DNA from: Adlercreutzia sp. ZJ473 | GTDB lineage: Bacteria > Actinomycetota > Coriobacteriia > Coriobacteriales > Eggerthellaceae | NCBI RefSeq assembly: GCF_013185065.1 | Contig: NZ_JAAVTO010000001.1 | Coordinates: forward strand, 1 to 64,000 | Length of the DNA stretch: 64,000 nucleotides | Direction of reading: 5' to 3' | Shown: positions 1-8,545 of the stretch, in pieces | Layout of the letters: every line of letters begins with the position of its first letter | Numbering within the stretch: the first letter of the stretch is position 1 | Notes under the pieces: model-generated | What the model was told of the DNA's origin: nothing | Database searches by the model: none | Seen by the model: the letters and a program-made list of their open reading frames with translations, nothing else | Position numbers and translations under genes: made by a program

Positions 1-1
1 C

Positions 2-142
2 GAGCCCAGCGCGCCCGCTGCGGCCAGCGCGCCCGCCGAGCCCAGCGCGCCCGCCAGGCCCGACGTGGGCGCCGCGCCCGACTCGCCCGACCAGCCCCGC
101 CAGGAAGACGCCGAAGGAGGCGCCGATGCAGCAACGCTATAA
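2..142 (+). CDS. phnI: PhnI C-terminal tail (partial, 5' end outside window)
   Basis: An open frame enters from the left edge and stops with TAA at 140-142, overlapping the phnJ start by 17 bp. The visible 46 residues are almost pure Ala, Pro, Ser, Asp and Glu, so no catalytic part is visible. In C-P lyase operons the gene immediately before phnJ is phnI, the nucleosidase subunit that makes the ribose 1-phosphonate triphosphate intermediate. The assignment rests on position, and the tail would be a disordered C-terminal extension. Identity is inferred; the open frame and the overlap are seen. Confidence 0.55.
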   Translation, partial: EPSAPAAASAPAEPSAPARPDVGAAPDSPDQPRQEDAEGGADAATL

Positions 143-1103
143 CTTCGCGTTCTTCGACGAGGCGTCGAAGCGCGAGATCCGCCGCGCCGTGCTCAAGGGC
201 GTGTGCATCCCGGGGTACCAGGTCCCCTTCGCCTCGCGCGAGATGCCCATCGGGCGCGGGTGGGGAACCGGCGGGCTGCAGATCACGCTGTCGCTCATCG
301 GGCGGGACGACGTGCTCAAGGTGATCGACCAGGGCGCCGACGACTCGGTGAACGCCGTCAACATCAAGAAGCTCGTATGCGACACCACCGACGTGGACGT
401 GACCGACGACACCGCGCGCGCCACGCTCATCCAGTCGCGCCACCGCATCCCCGAGCAGCCCCTCACCTCCAAGCAGATCCTCGTGCTGCAGGTTCCCACG
501 CCCGAGCCCCTGCGCACCTTCGAGCCGAGCGAGGCGGCCACGCGCGTCCTGCACGCCGAGGCCGACTACACGGGCGCGTGGCTTGAGCTGTTCGACCAGA
601 TCGTGGCGTACGACACCACGGTGACCGGCGCCGACCACCCCGTGGTGGTGAACGGGCGCTACGTGATGGCGCCCTCGCCGATCCCGCGCTTCGACAACCT
701 GAAGCTCGACCAGGCCGAGAACCTCACGCTCTTCGGCGCGGGGCGCGAGAAGAAGATCTACGCCGTGCCGCCCCACACCAGCGTGCGACCGCTCGACTTC
801 GAGGACTACCCGTTCGTCCGCGAGCGCTTCGAGGGCGTGCGCTGCGCGCTGTGCGGCGCGGAGGGCGTGTTCTTCGACGAGCTGGAGGACGAGGCCACCG
901 GCGAGGTGCGCTACCAATGCAACGACACGGCCTTCTGCGCGGCGCGTCGCGCGCAGCAGCGTGCGCACGGCGTCGCGCCCGATGACGCGGCGCCCGAAGG
1001 CGCGCCCGACGTAGTGCCCAGCACAGCATCCGACGCAGCGTCCGACGGCTCAGCACCCGATGCGGAGCCCGGCGAAGCGCCCGGCGAGAGGGAGGTGAGG
1101 TGA
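126..1103 (+). CDS. phnJ: Alpha-D-ribose 1-methylphosphonate 5-phosphate C-P lyase PhnJ
   Basis: Radical SAM enzyme that breaks the carbon-phosphorus bond of 5-phosphoribosyl 1-phosphonates, giving an alkane and the 1,2-cyclic phosphate. It is the catalytic subunit of the membrane-independent PhnGHIJ core. The protein follows E. coli PhnJ closely: IPGYQVPF near residue 30 carries the glycyl-radical Gly, GWGTGG lies at 46-50 and FGAGREKKIYAVPP at about 203-216. Four cysteines at 240, 243, 265 and 271 have the C-x2-C-x21-C-x5-C spacing of the family. Residues from about 280 to 325 form an Ala/Pro/Asp-rich tail absent from the roughly 281-residue E. coli protein. The start overlaps the phnI end and phnK follows after one base, so translation is probably coupled. 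Confidence 0.97.
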   Translation: MQQRYNFAFFDEASKREIRRAVLKGVCIPGYQVPFASREMPIGRGWGTGGLQITLSLIGRDDVLKVIDQGADDSVNAVNIKKLVCDTTDVDVTDDTARATLIQSRHRIPEQPLTSKQILVLQVPTPEPLRTFEPSEAATRVLHAEADYTGAWLELFDQIVAYDTTVTGADHPVVVNGRYVMAPSPIPRFDNLKLDQAENLTLFGAGREKKIYAVPPHTSVRPLDFEDYPFVRERFEGVRCALCGAEGVFFDELEDEATGEVRYQCNDTAFCAARRAQQRAHGVAPDDAAPEGAPDVVPSTASDAASDGSAPDAEPGEAPGEREVR

Positions 1104-1104
1104 C

Positions 1105-1977
1105 ATGGCTGAGGAGCTGACCGCGCCCGCTGTCGCGTGCGAGGAGGACGCCCCGCAGCTTTCGGTCAGGGACCTCTCCCTGCGCTTCGGGCGGGGGTGC
1201 CCCGCCTGCCAGGGCGCGGCGTCTGAGCTCGCGGGCAACGTGTGCCCCGCCTGCGGCACGGTGCACGCCGTGCGCGCGGTGAGCCTGGAGGTGTACCCCG
1301 GCGAGATCGTGGGCATCGTGGGGGAGTCAGGCAGCGGCAAGTCGAGCCTCATGCGCTGCGTCTACTTCGACGAGCAGGCCACCGGCGGCGACGTGCGGGC
1401 GCTCCCCTTCGACGGCGGCGCGCGCAACCTGCTCGAGCTCTCCCCGCAGCGCAAGCGCGCGGTGCGCAACCAGGTGTTCGGCATGGTGTACCAAAACCCC
1501 CACCTGGGGCTGCGCATGGGCTTCTCGTCGCTGTCCAACATCGCCGAGGCCATGATCGCCTCGGGCGAGCGCAACGTGGGCGCCATGCGCGCCCGCGGAG
1601 AGGGCCTGCTCGAGCGCGTGAGCATCCCCCTCGCGCGCGCGACGTGCCCGCCGCGCGTGTTCTCGGGCGGCATGCAGCAGCGCGTGCAGATAGCCAAGGC
1701 GCTCTCCGCCAACCCGCCCATCCTGCTGCTCGACGAGGTCACCACCGGGCTCGACCTGTCGGTCCAGGCCGCCGTGCTCGACCTGATCCTGGACATCCGG
1801 CGCAGCTTCAACGTGAGCATGCTGGTGGTGAGCCACGACCTCGGGGTCATTCGGATGCTCGCCGACCGCACGCTGGTGATGCTGTCCGGGCGCGTGGTCG
1901 AGCAGGGCCTGACCGACCAGATCCTGGAGGACCCGCAGCATCCCTACACCCAGAAGCTCGTGAGCTCGCTTTTGTAG
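1105..1977 (+). CDS. phnK: C-P lyase ABC-type ATPase PhnK
   Basis: ABC ATPase that docks on the PhnGHIJ core and drives its conformational cycle; it is not a transporter subunit. Visible motifs are Walker A GESGSGKS at about 73-80, signature FSGGMQQRVQIAK, Walker B ILLLDEV with the D-loop Leu-Asp, and switch His in VVSHDL. Between the first beta strand and Walker A is a Cys4 knuckle, GCPAC...VCPACG, at about 31-51. It is typical of non-enteric PhnK and probably binds zinc. The protein is 290 residues, slightly longer than enteric PhnK (about 250) because of this insert and a short N-terminal extension. It starts one base after phnJ. Confidence 0.95.
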   Translation: MAEELTAPAVACEEDAPQLSVRDLSLRFGRGCPACQGAASELAGNVCPACGTVHAVRAVSLEVYPGEIVGIVGESGSGKSSLMRCVYFDEQATGGDVRALPFDGGARNLLELSPQRKRAVRNQVFGMVYQNPHLGLRMGFSSLSNIAEAMIASGERNVGAMRARGEGLLERVSIPLARATCPPRVFSGGMQQRVQIAKALSANPPILLLDEVTTGLDLSVQAAVLDLILDIRRSFNVSMLVVSHDLGVIRMLADRTLVMLSGRVVEQGLTDQILEDPQHPYTQKLVSSLL

Positions 1978-2065
1978 CGCCCCGCGCAAAGGCGGCCTTT
2001 CGGGCCTTCCCTCGCGAACCATGCCAGCCAGGCGGGCTGGCGCCAAGGAGAAAGAGAGCAAGCAC

Positions 2066-3478
2066 ATGGACGTCAACTCGTGCATCATCCGAGGCGGGGA
2101 CGTGGTGTGCCCTGATCGCGTGCTCAAGGGCCATGACGTGGTCGTGCGCGACGGGCGCATCGAGGCCGTCGTCCCCACCGAGTCCGCCGAGCTCGACCTG
2201 CAGCCGGACGCGGCGTGCGGCGCGCTTCCCGTGATCGACGCGCGCGGGGCCCTCGTCACCCCCGGCCTCGTGGACATCCACTCCGACTACGTGGAGAACG
2301 TCGCCTCGCCGCGCCCGAGCGTCATCATGGATCTGGCGTCGTCGCTGTACAAGGCCGACCGCGAGCTGGTCAGCCACGGCATCACCACCATCTACCACTC
2401 GCTGTCGGTGTACGGCGAGACCATCTTCGACCACAAGCCCATCCGCAGCTTCAGCAACGTGAGCGCGCTGGTCGACCAGGTTGCGGCCATGCGGGCGGGC
2501 GAGGAGCGCGACCACCTGATCCGCCACCGCCTCCACCTGCGCGTCGAGCTCGACGCGGTGCGCCTGCTCGACGAGGTCACCGCGTACGTGGACGCGGGCA
2601 AGGTCGACCTGCTGTCGTTCATGGACCACACGCCCGGGCAGGGGCAATACGCCGACCTCGCGCTTTTCGCAGACACCATCAGGGGGTACCGCGAGGCGAC
2701 CGACGAGGAGGTGCGTGACATCGTCGCGCGCCAGCAGCAGGCGCCCAAGCTCACCGCCGCGCAGGTCGTGAGGCTCGCGCGGCTCGCCGGCGCGCGCGGC
2801 ATCTCGGTGGCGTCGCACGATGACGACAGCGTGGGGAAGGTGGAGGCCATGAGCGGCGCCGGCGCGCGGATCTCCGAGTTCCCCATCACGCTCGAGGTGG
2901 CCCGCGCCGCCCGCGCGCTCGGCATGCGCACGCTCGCCGGCGCGCCCAACGTGCTCATGGGGCACAGCCACTCGGGCAACCTCTCGGCGCGCGAGGCCAT
3001 CGACGCGGGCGGCATCGACGTCTTGTGCAGCGACTACTACCCGGCGGCGCTGCTCGACGCGGTGTTCGTGCTGCGCGACGTGTGCGGGATGGACCTTGCC
3101 GCGGCGTTCGCGCTGGTGACGGCCAACCCCGCGCAGGCCGCGGGGATCGGCGCGGAGCTGGGCTCGATCGAGGCGGGCAAGCGCGCCGACGTGCTGGTGG
3201 TGCGCGAGATCGCGTGCGGCGCGGCGGGCCGCACCATGCCCGTGGTGACGCGCGCCTTCGTGGGCGGCCACTCGGTGTACCGCTCGCACTACCCCGACCA
3301 GCCGAGCGGCTACGGGCGCGACACGCGCGAGGCGCACGCGCGCGCGGGGGCTGCGCAAGCGGAGGCTGCGCCTGCGGCGAGGGCCGTGCCCGCAGCGGAG
3401 GCCGCGCAGGCGGCGGCTGGGCCTGCAGCGGAGGCCGCGCCTGCCGCGGCGGGCTCCCTCGTGGCGAAGGCGGTCTAG
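2066..3478 (+). CDS. phnM: Alpha-D-ribose 1-methylphosphonate 5-triphosphate diphosphatase PhnM
   Basis: Amidohydrolase-superfamily enzyme that removes pyrophosphate from ribose 1-phosphonate 5-triphosphate, giving the 5-phosphate substrate of PhnJ. The protein shows VDIHSDYVEN (the family metal motif), FMDHTPGQGQY, the SHDDDS metal motif and a late LCSDYYP aspartate. I start at ATG 2066 (MDVNSCIIRGGD), where family similarity begins and AAGGAG precedes; an in-frame ATG at 2021 would add an unrelated N-terminus. The last 45 or so residues are an Ala-rich low-complexity tail. Here phnM precedes phnL, not the E. coli order, and phnN is not present in the visible part. Confidence 0.95.
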   Translation: MDVNSCIIRGGDVVCPDRVLKGHDVVVRDGRIEAVVPTESAELDLQPDAACGALPVIDARGALVTPGLVDIHSDYVENVASPRPSVIMDLASSLYKADRELVSHGITTIYHSLSVYGETIFDHKPIRSFSNVSALVDQVAAMRAGEERDHLIRHRLHLRVELDAVRLLDEVTAYVDAGKVDLLSFMDHTPGQGQYADLALFADTIRGYREATDEEVRDIVARQQQAPKLTAAQVVRLARLAGARGISVASHDDDSVGKVEAMSGAGARISEFPITLEVARAARALGMRTLAGAPNVLMGHSHSGNLSAREAIDAGGIDVLCSDYYPAALLDAVFVLRDVCGMDLAAAFALVTANPAQAAGIGAELGSIEAGKRADVLVVREIACGAAGRTMPVVTRAFVGGHSVYRSHYPDQPSGYGRDTREAHARAGAAQAEAAPAARAVPAAEAAQAAAGPAAEAAPAAAGSLVAKAV

Positions 3479-3481
3479 GCC

Positions 3482-4180
3482 ATGGCGCTTCTGAGCATCG
3501 AGGGCCTCTCGAAGTCCTTCACCCTGCATCACGCGAACCGCCGCATCCAGGGCTGCCGCGACGTCAGCTTCTCCGTCGAGGAGGGCGAGTTCGTGGGCAT
3601 CACGGGGAAGAGCGGCTCGGGCAAGTCGACCATCCTGCGCTGCATCTGGCGGACGAACGTGCCCGAGGAGGGGCGCATCCTGTACGACTCCGCGCGCTTC
3701 GGCATGCTCGACCTCATGACCGCGACGCAGCGCCAGGTGGTCTACTTGCGCCGCTACGAGCTCGGCTACGTGTCCCAGTTCCTGAGCGCGCTGCCGCGCC
3801 AAACCGCGTTCGACATCGTGCTGCGCAGCGCGCTCGACGCGCACGGCCCCTCGGGGGAGGGCCTCGCGCGCCGCGAGACCGAGCACATGCTTCGCCACTT
3901 CGGCCTCGGCGAGGATCTCTGGGACATCTACCCGCGCACGTTCTCGGGCGGCGAGAAGCTCAGGCTCAACATAGCCTGCGCCATGATAAAGCGCCCGCGG
4001 CTGCTTCTGCTTGACGAGCCGACAGCGTCTCTGGACAACGCCTCCAAGCTCAAGGTGCGCGCGCTCATCGAGCAGCTGAAGGGCGAGGGGACCACCATGG
4101 TGGGCATCTTCCACGACCTTGAGTTCATGGAGGGGCTGTGCGACCATGAGTTCAACATGCAGGAAGGGATGATGGCGTGA
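3482..4180 (+). CDS. phnL: C-P lyase ABC-type ATPase PhnL
   Basis: Second ABC-family ATPase of the C-P lyase system, needed in vivo and shown to stack on PhnK in the E. coli complex. Motifs: Walker A GKSGSGKST near residue 43, signature FSGGEKLRLNIA, Walker B LLLLDEPTASLD and switch His in GIFHD. The 232-residue length matches the family. It begins 3 bp after phnM stops and its own stop overlaps the GTG start of the next gene, so the operon is tightly packed. Confidence 0.95.
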   Translation: MALLSIEGLSKSFTLHHANRRIQGCRDVSFSVEEGEFVGITGKSGSGKSTILRCIWRTNVPEEGRILYDSARFGMLDLMTATQRQVVYLRRYELGYVSQFLSALPRQTAFDIVLRSALDAHGPSGEGLARRETEHMLRHFGLGEDLWDIYPRTFSGGEKLRLNIACAMIKRPRLLLLDEPTASLDNASKLKVRALIEQLKGEGTTMVGIFHDLEFMEGLCDHEFNMQEGMMA

Positions 4181-5037
4181 GCGCAGAAGAGCTCTTCGAT
4201 ATGACAGAAGGCGGCGCGGGGTCGGTTGACCTGCACGTGCACACCACGACCTCGGACGGGTCGGACACGTTCGCGGAGGTGATCGAGCAGGCGCGCGAGC
4301 GCGGCGTCGGCACGGTCGCCTTCACCAACCACGACACCACGCGGGGCCTCGGCCAGGCGCGCGCTCTCGGCGCGCAGGCGGGCGTGCGCGTGGTGGGAGG
4401 CGTGGAGATAAGCGCGTGGGACGAGAGGCGCGGGCGCAAGGTGCACGTGCTGGGGCTGGGCCTCGAGGAGGGCTCGCCGGCCGTGGAGGAGCTGTGCGCG
4501 CCCTTGCTCGATCGGCGGCGCGCCGCCACGCTCGAGCAGCTCGACCGCATCGTGGAGGCGGGGCTGCCGATTGACGTGGCGCGTGCGCTCGAGTTGGGCG
4601 AGGCGTCGACGTGCCTGTACAAGCAGCACCTCATGGCCGCGATGACCGACGCCTCCTATGCGTCAGCGGAGTACCAGGACTTGTACAGGCGCCTGTTCAA
4701 GGGCGAGGGCCCGTGCGTCCTGGAGATAGACTACGTCGACGCGCGCGACGCCGTGCGCGCGGTGGTGCGCGACGGCGGCCTGGCGGTGCTGGCGCACCCC
4801 GGTCAGCTCGACAGCTACGAGGCGGCGAGCGAGCTGGCGGCGGCGGGCCTCGGCGGCATCGAGTGCTACCACCCCGACCACACGCCCGTCGACCACGTCC
4901 GCTGCAAGCGCCTCGCCGACCGGTTCGGCCTTGTGCTCACGGCGGGCTCCGACTACCACGGCGCCTTCGGCCGCACGCCGCACCTTGGCTTCAGGATCCC
5001 GGAGGACTACGCCCTTCGCCGCGTCCCTTCCCGCTAA
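4177..5037 (+). CDS. phnPP: PHP-family 5-phosphoribosyl 1,2-cyclic phosphate phosphodiesterase (PhnPP type)
   Basis: Member of the polymerase-and-histidinol-phosphatase (PHP) superfamily. Metal-binding motifs are visible: DLHVHTTTSDGSDT near residues 18-31, FTNHDT near 49-54, a central KVHVLGLG, LAHPGQLDS near 205, GIECYHPDH and GSDYHG near 257-262. An E. lenta PHP enzyme from a C-P lyase operon has been reported to hydrolyse both phosphoester bonds of the cyclic phosphate made by PhnJ, in place of PhnP. The operon position here supports the same role. The GTG start overlaps the phnL stop. The alternative is a generic PHP phosphoesterase (TrpH/YciV type), so substrate is inferred from context. 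Confidence 0.85.
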   Translation: MSAEELFDMTEGGAGSVDLHVHTTTSDGSDTFAEVIEQARERGVGTVAFTNHDTTRGLGQARALGAQAGVRVVGGVEISAWDERRGRKVHVLGLGLEEGSPAVEELCAPLLDRRRAATLEQLDRIVEAGLPIDVARALELGEASTCLYKQHLMAAMTDASYASAEYQDLYRRLFKGEGPCVLEIDYVDARDAVRAVVRDGGLAVLAHPGQLDSYEAASELAAAGLGGIECYHPDHTPVDHVRCKRLADRFGLVLTAGSDYHGAFGRTPHLGFRIPEDYALRRVPSR

Positions 5038-5072
5038 CGGGCGGGGTCGACGGCGGGCGGCCCGGCCTTCGG

Positions 5073-5510
5073 CTACTCCTCGGGCTCGACCAGCGTGTTG
5101 TAGAGCTCGTAGAGCTCGGGGAAGGTGCGCTTGATGCTCACGGGCCGAAACGTCGCGCGCTCCACCGTGCATGCGGTGACGTGCCCGCTGACCAGCGGCT
5201 TGTCGTGCGCGGGATCCGCCCCTTCGCGGTAGACCTCCTGCAGGTAGGTGGTCTTGGTGGGCGCGCTCCTCACCACGCGCGTGACCACGAACGCGCCCTC
5301 GCCGTAGCGCAGCGGCTCCCCGTACTGGATGTCCACATGGAAGATGGGGCACATGTAGCCCGCTTCCTCGATCCGCTCGTAGGGAAAGCCGACCTTCTCC
5401 AAGAAGTCGGTGCGCGCGTCCTCGAAGTACAGCAGGTAGTTGGCGTGGTACACCACGCCCATCATGTCGGTCTCGTCGTAGCGCACCTTGATGGGGGTTC
5501 GAACTTGCAT
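5073..5510 (-). CDS. Acyl-CoA thioesterase, hotdog fold (YbgC/FadM/4-hydroxybenzoyl-CoA family)
   Basis: Small hotdog-fold thioesterase of 145 residues. The family signature RYDETDMMGVVYHANYLLYFEDAR lies near the N-terminus (shown here only as RYDETDMMGVVYHANY), with the usual catalytic aspartate in DxMGVVYHxNY. Such enzymes hydrolyse acyl-CoA or aromatic-CoA thioesters; the substrate cannot be read from sequence. I choose ATG at 5510 (MQVRTPIK) because an ACGGAG ribosome site precedes it; upstream in-frame codons extend into the neighbour. It converges on phnPP and lies downstream of the TatD gene on the same strand. Confidence 0.88.
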   Translation of the reverse strand: MQVRTPIKVRYDETDMMGVVYHANYLLYFEDARTDFLEKVGFPYERIEEAGYMCPIFHVDIQYGEPLRYGEGAFVVTRVVRSAPTKTTYLQEVYREGADPAHDKPLVSGHVTACTVERATFRPVSIKRTFPELYELYNTLVEPEE

Positions 5511-5544
5511 GGGTCTCGCTCCGTTCCTCGCGTCGTCCCTCCCA

Positions 5545-6417
5545 TTATGGGGCAAGGCGGGGCTTTTTCGGCGCACATTTCGCCTGGGAGGCGGGTGGGG
5601 AGGAGGGGCGTGCCGCGCGAGCGAGCACCTGCTCGCTCGTGACGGCGAGGGCTTCGGCGAGCTCGCGCCCGTCGGCGCCGCGGGCCTCGGCGAGCAGGCG
5701 GAGCGCCTCCTCGAGCTGGGCGCGCCATGCCGCGGCCGACCACGTCTCGCCCGCGCGGGCGGGGGAGTCGGTCTCCAGCAGCAGCTGCTTTGCGGGGATG
5801 GCGCGCGCGTAGGCGCGCCCGCGCTTGCCGGCGAGCATGCGCGGCCCCACCGAGAAGAGGCAGCCGGCGCGCACCGCGCGGGTGAGCTCGTCGGAGGTTC
5901 CCGAGAACCAGTGGAACACGCAGGCGTGCTGGTCGAGGGCGCCTGAGCGCTCGAGCGCGTCGAGCACGTCGCTCGCCGCGCGCACCGCGTGCAGCGAGAT
6001 CACCTTGGGTGATGCGTCGGCGTTGTCCCCCGCCGCCTTTCCGCAGCATGCCGCCAGCGCGCGCTCGAGCGCTGCGCGTTGGCGCGCGCGGCACTCCTCC
6101 TGTCCGCGCTCGCCCGCGAAGTCGAGCCCGACCTCGCCGACGAACCGCGCCTGGGGCGCGAGCCTCTCGAACTGCGCGACCGCCGCGGCGTCAACGCGCC
6201 CGTCGGCCACCCACCACGGGTGCATCCCGAGCCCCACGCGCACGTTCGCGCTCTCCGCCAGCAGCTCGCGTGCGGCGACGTAGCCCGCAGGCGTCACGGT
6301 GCACGAGAGCGCGCGCACGCCGAGCGCCGACGCGTCGCGTGCGAGCGCCTCGGGGCTCGCGGCGAAGTCCACATGGCAGTGCAGGTCGTAGAGCGCGGGG
6401 CTCTTCACGGGGCTCAC
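5545..6417 (-). CDS. TatD-family metal-dependent hydrolase (DNase)
   Basis: TIM-barrel hydrolase of the TatD family; relatives are metal-dependent 3'-5' exonucleases or RNA-processing enzymes in the cytoplasm. Motifs run in family order: LYDLHCHVDF near residue 10-18 (HxH), GLGMHPWW, VGEVGLDF, ISLHAVRA, FHWFSG and LLLETDSPA. The length, 290 residues, is slightly longer than the usual 255-265 because of a Ser/Pro/Lys-rich C-terminal tail. The 3' end lies 34 bp upstream of the thioesterase start, so the two are probably co-transcribed. Confidence 0.9.
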   Translation of the reverse strand: MSPVKSPALYDLHCHVDFAASPEALARDASALGVRALSCTVTPAGYVAARELLAESANVRVGLGMHPWWVADGRVDAAAVAQFERLAPQARFVGEVGLDFAGERGQEECRARQRAALERALAACCGKAAGDNADASPKVISLHAVRAASDVLDALERSGALDQHACVFHWFSGTSDELTRAVRAGCLFSVGPRMLAGKRGRAYARAIPAKQLLLETDSPARAGETWSAAAWRAQLEEALRLLAEARGADGRELAEALAVTSEQVLARAARPSSPPASQAKCAPKKPRLAP

Positions 6418-6512
6418 GGGGCCTCCTTCGGTTCGTGTTCATTTGCTAGAGGTTGCGGGGCTCGTCGCCTCCCCATGATACGATGCTTCGGGTTTACCTC
6501 AAGACGCGAAAG

Positions 6513-7481
6513 ATGGTTTTCACCGTGGATATGATCGTAGAAGTTCTGAAAGCGCTGCTCATCGGCATTGTCGAGGGCGTTACCGAATGGCTGCCCATCT
6601 CGTCGACGGGCCACATGATCCTCGTTGACGAGTTCGTCAAGCTGCAGGTGAGCCCCGAGTTCCTCGAGCTGTTCCTGGTGGTCATCCAGATCGGCGCCAT
6701 CTGCGCGGTGCTCGTGCTGTACTTCCACAAGCTCAACCCGTTCTCCACGCGCAAGACGCCCGCCGAGCGCAAGGGCACGTGGCGGCTGTGGGGCATGGTG
6801 GTGATCGGCTGCCTCCCCGCCGCGGCCATCGGCCTCACGCTCGACGACTTCTTCAACGAGTACTTCTACAACGCCTGGACGGTGGCGATCGCGCTCATCG
6901 CGTACGGCGTGGTGTTCATCCTGCTCGAGCGCCGCAACCGCCGCCGCGAGGAGGCCTACCTCGCCTCCGTGCGCACCGAGCGCCCGCGCGGCCGCCACGC
7001 GCGCGTCGAGGCTGCGGCCCAGCTCGCCGACACGGCCGAGGACGTCGAGGCGGCGCTGTTCAAGGTGCGCACCGTCGACGAGATCGACTGGAAGACGGCG
7101 CTCAAGATCGGCTGCTTCCAGATGCTCGCGATCATCCCGGGCACGAGCCGCTCGGGCTCGACCATCATCGGCGGCATGCTGTGCGGCTGCTCGCGCACGG
7201 CGGCGGCGGAGTTCACGTTCTTCCTGGCCATCCCCGTGATGTTCGGCTGGGGCTGCCTGAAGGCGCTCAAGTTCATCATCGGCGGCCTGGTCATGAGCAC
7301 CACCGAGATCGCGGTTCTGCTGACGGGCATCGTGACGGCGTTCGTGGTGTCGGTGCTCTCCATCAAGTTCCTCATGGGCTACATCAAGAACAACGACTTC
7401 ACGGCGTTCGGCGTCTACCGCATCGTCGTGGGCGTGGTGGTGCTGGCCTACTTCGGCCTCAAGCTGGCAGGCGTCCTGTAA
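6513..7481 (+). CDS. uppP: Undecaprenyl-diphosphatase UppP (BacA)
   Basis: Integral membrane phosphatase that converts undecaprenyl diphosphate to the monophosphate lipid carrier for peptidoglycan and other envelope polymers. The first signature EGVTEWLPISSTGHMI is near the N-terminus and the second, IPGTSRSGSTIIGG, is central; about eight hydrophobic segments are visible. A charged insertion of about 50 residues (around 130-185, RRNRRREEA onward) separates the two halves and is longer than in E. coli (273 aa). ATG 6513 or ATG 6531 are both plausible starts; an ATG at 6483 would add residues not seen in homologues. Confidence 0.93.
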   Translation: MVFTVDMIVEVLKALLIGIVEGVTEWLPISSTGHMILVDEFVKLQVSPEFLELFLVVIQIGAICAVLVLYFHKLNPFSTRKTPAERKGTWRLWGMVVIGCLPAAAIGLTLDDFFNEYFYNAWTVAIALIAYGVVFILLERRNRRREEAYLASVRTERPRGRHARVEAAAQLADTAEDVEAALFKVRTVDEIDWKTALKIGCFQMLAIIPGTSRSGSTIIGGMLCGCSRTAAAEFTFFLAIPVMFGWGCLKALKFIIGGLVMSTTEIAVLLTGIVTAFVVSVLSIKFLMGYIKNNDFTAFGVYRIVVGVVVLAYFGLKLAGVL

Positions 7482-7489
7482 GGCGCGCC

Positions 7490-8518
7490 CTACAGGCGGT
7501 CGGCGAGCTCCTTCACCAGGCTCTCGGTCTTGTCCCAGCCCAGGCACGGGTCGGTGATCGACTTGCCGAACACGCCGCCGTCGACGGGCTGGTTGCCGTC
7601 CTCCAGGTACGACTCCACCATGAAGCCCTTCACCAGGCCGCGGATGGCCTCGTTGCGGCGGCACGAGTCGAGCACCTCCTTGCAGATGCGGAACTGCTCG
7701 AACGGCCGCTTGCCCGAGTTGTCGTGGTTGCAGTCCACGATCACGGCGGGGTTGCGGTACTTCTCGGACGTGTACGTCTCGGTGAGGCGCTCGAGGTGCT
7801 CGTAGTGGAAGTTGGGGTACGTGCGCCCGTCGAGCCCGATGTAGCCGCGCAGCACCGCGTGCGCGAACGGGTTGCCCGGCGTGGACACCTCCCAGTTGCG
7901 GTAGATGAACTCCTGCGGAGCCTGCGCCGCGTAGATGGAGTTCAGCATCACCGACGTGGAGCCGGCCGTGGGGTTCTTCATGCCCGTCGGCACCGAGAGG
8001 CCCGAGGCCACCAGGCGGTGCTCCTGGTTCTCGACCGAGCGCGCGCCCACGGCCACGTAGGACAGCAGGTCGAGCAGGTACTGGTAGTGCGCCGGGTAGA
8101 GCATCTCGTCGGCGGTGAACATCCCCGTGCCCTCGATCACGTGCAGGTGCATGCTGCGGATGGCCTTCACGCCTTCGAGCAGGTCAGAGGGTGCCTCGGG
8201 GTCGGGGTTGTGGAGGAGGCCCTTGTAGCCGGTGCCCTTGGTGCGCGGCTTGTTGGTGTAGACGCGCGGGATGATGATGATCTTGTCGTCGACCTCCTCG
8301 GCGAGCTTCGCCAGGCGCGTCATGTACGCGAGGACGGAGTCCTCGCGGTCGGCCGAGCACGGGCCGATCACCAGCAGCTTGCGCGCGTCCTCGCCTGAGA
8401 GCACGCGTGCCACCTGCGCGTCGAAGAGCTCCTTCTTCTTCGTGAGCTCAGCCGACAGCGGCATCTCCTCGCGGATGTCCTTGGGGATGGGCAGGCGGCG
8501 CTTGAAGTTCATTGCCAT
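7490..8518 (-). CDS. aroF: 3-deoxy-7-phosphoheptulonate synthase (DAHP synthase, class I)
   Basis: First enzyme of the shikimate pathway, condensing phosphoenolpyruvate and erythrose 4-phosphate. The 342-residue protein matches the AroF/G/H class: LLVIGPCSADRED (PEP site), IPRVYTNKPRTKGTGYKG, GARSVENQEHR, KNPTAGS, DCNHDNSGK and the C-terminal GKSITDPCLGW. Which feedback amino acid controls it cannot be told here. It lies 27 bp downstream of a chorismate mutase gene on the same strand, giving an aromatic amino acid operon. The specific paralogue letter is a convention. Confidence 0.93.
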   Translation of the reverse strand: MAMNFKRRLPIPKDIREEMPLSAELTKKKELFDAQVARVLSGEDARKLLVIGPCSADREDSVLAYMTRLAKLAEEVDDKIIIIPRVYTNKPRTKGTGYKGLLHNPDPEAPSDLLEGVKAIRSMHLHVIEGTGMFTADEMLYPAHYQYLLDLLSYVAVGARSVENQEHRLVASGLSVPTGMKNPTAGSTSVMLNSIYAAQAPQEFIYRNWEVSTPGNPFAHAVLRGYIGLDGRTYPNFHYEHLERLTETYTSEKYRNPAVIVDCNHDNSGKRPFEQFRICKEVLDSCRRNEAIRGLVKGFMVESYLEDGNQPVDGGVFGKSITDPCLGWDKTESLVKELADRL

Positions 8519-8545
8519 GGGTATTGCCTTTCCTTGCCGAGGCGC

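Noticed and set aside
1847-4147. 766-codon reverse ORF opposite phnM/phnL
   Set aside because: Shadow with typical antisense composition; forward frames are unambiguous C-P lyase proteins.
5495-5506. GGGGTTCGAACT resembling a tRNA T-loop
   Set aside because: It lies at the start of the thioesterase gene; no cloverleaf or acceptor stem can be formed around it.
6930-7070. Charged central insertion in UppP as an intein or separate gene
   Set aside because: It is only about 50 residues, stays in frame, and lacks intein splice motifs; a variable cytoplasmic loop is the simpler reading.
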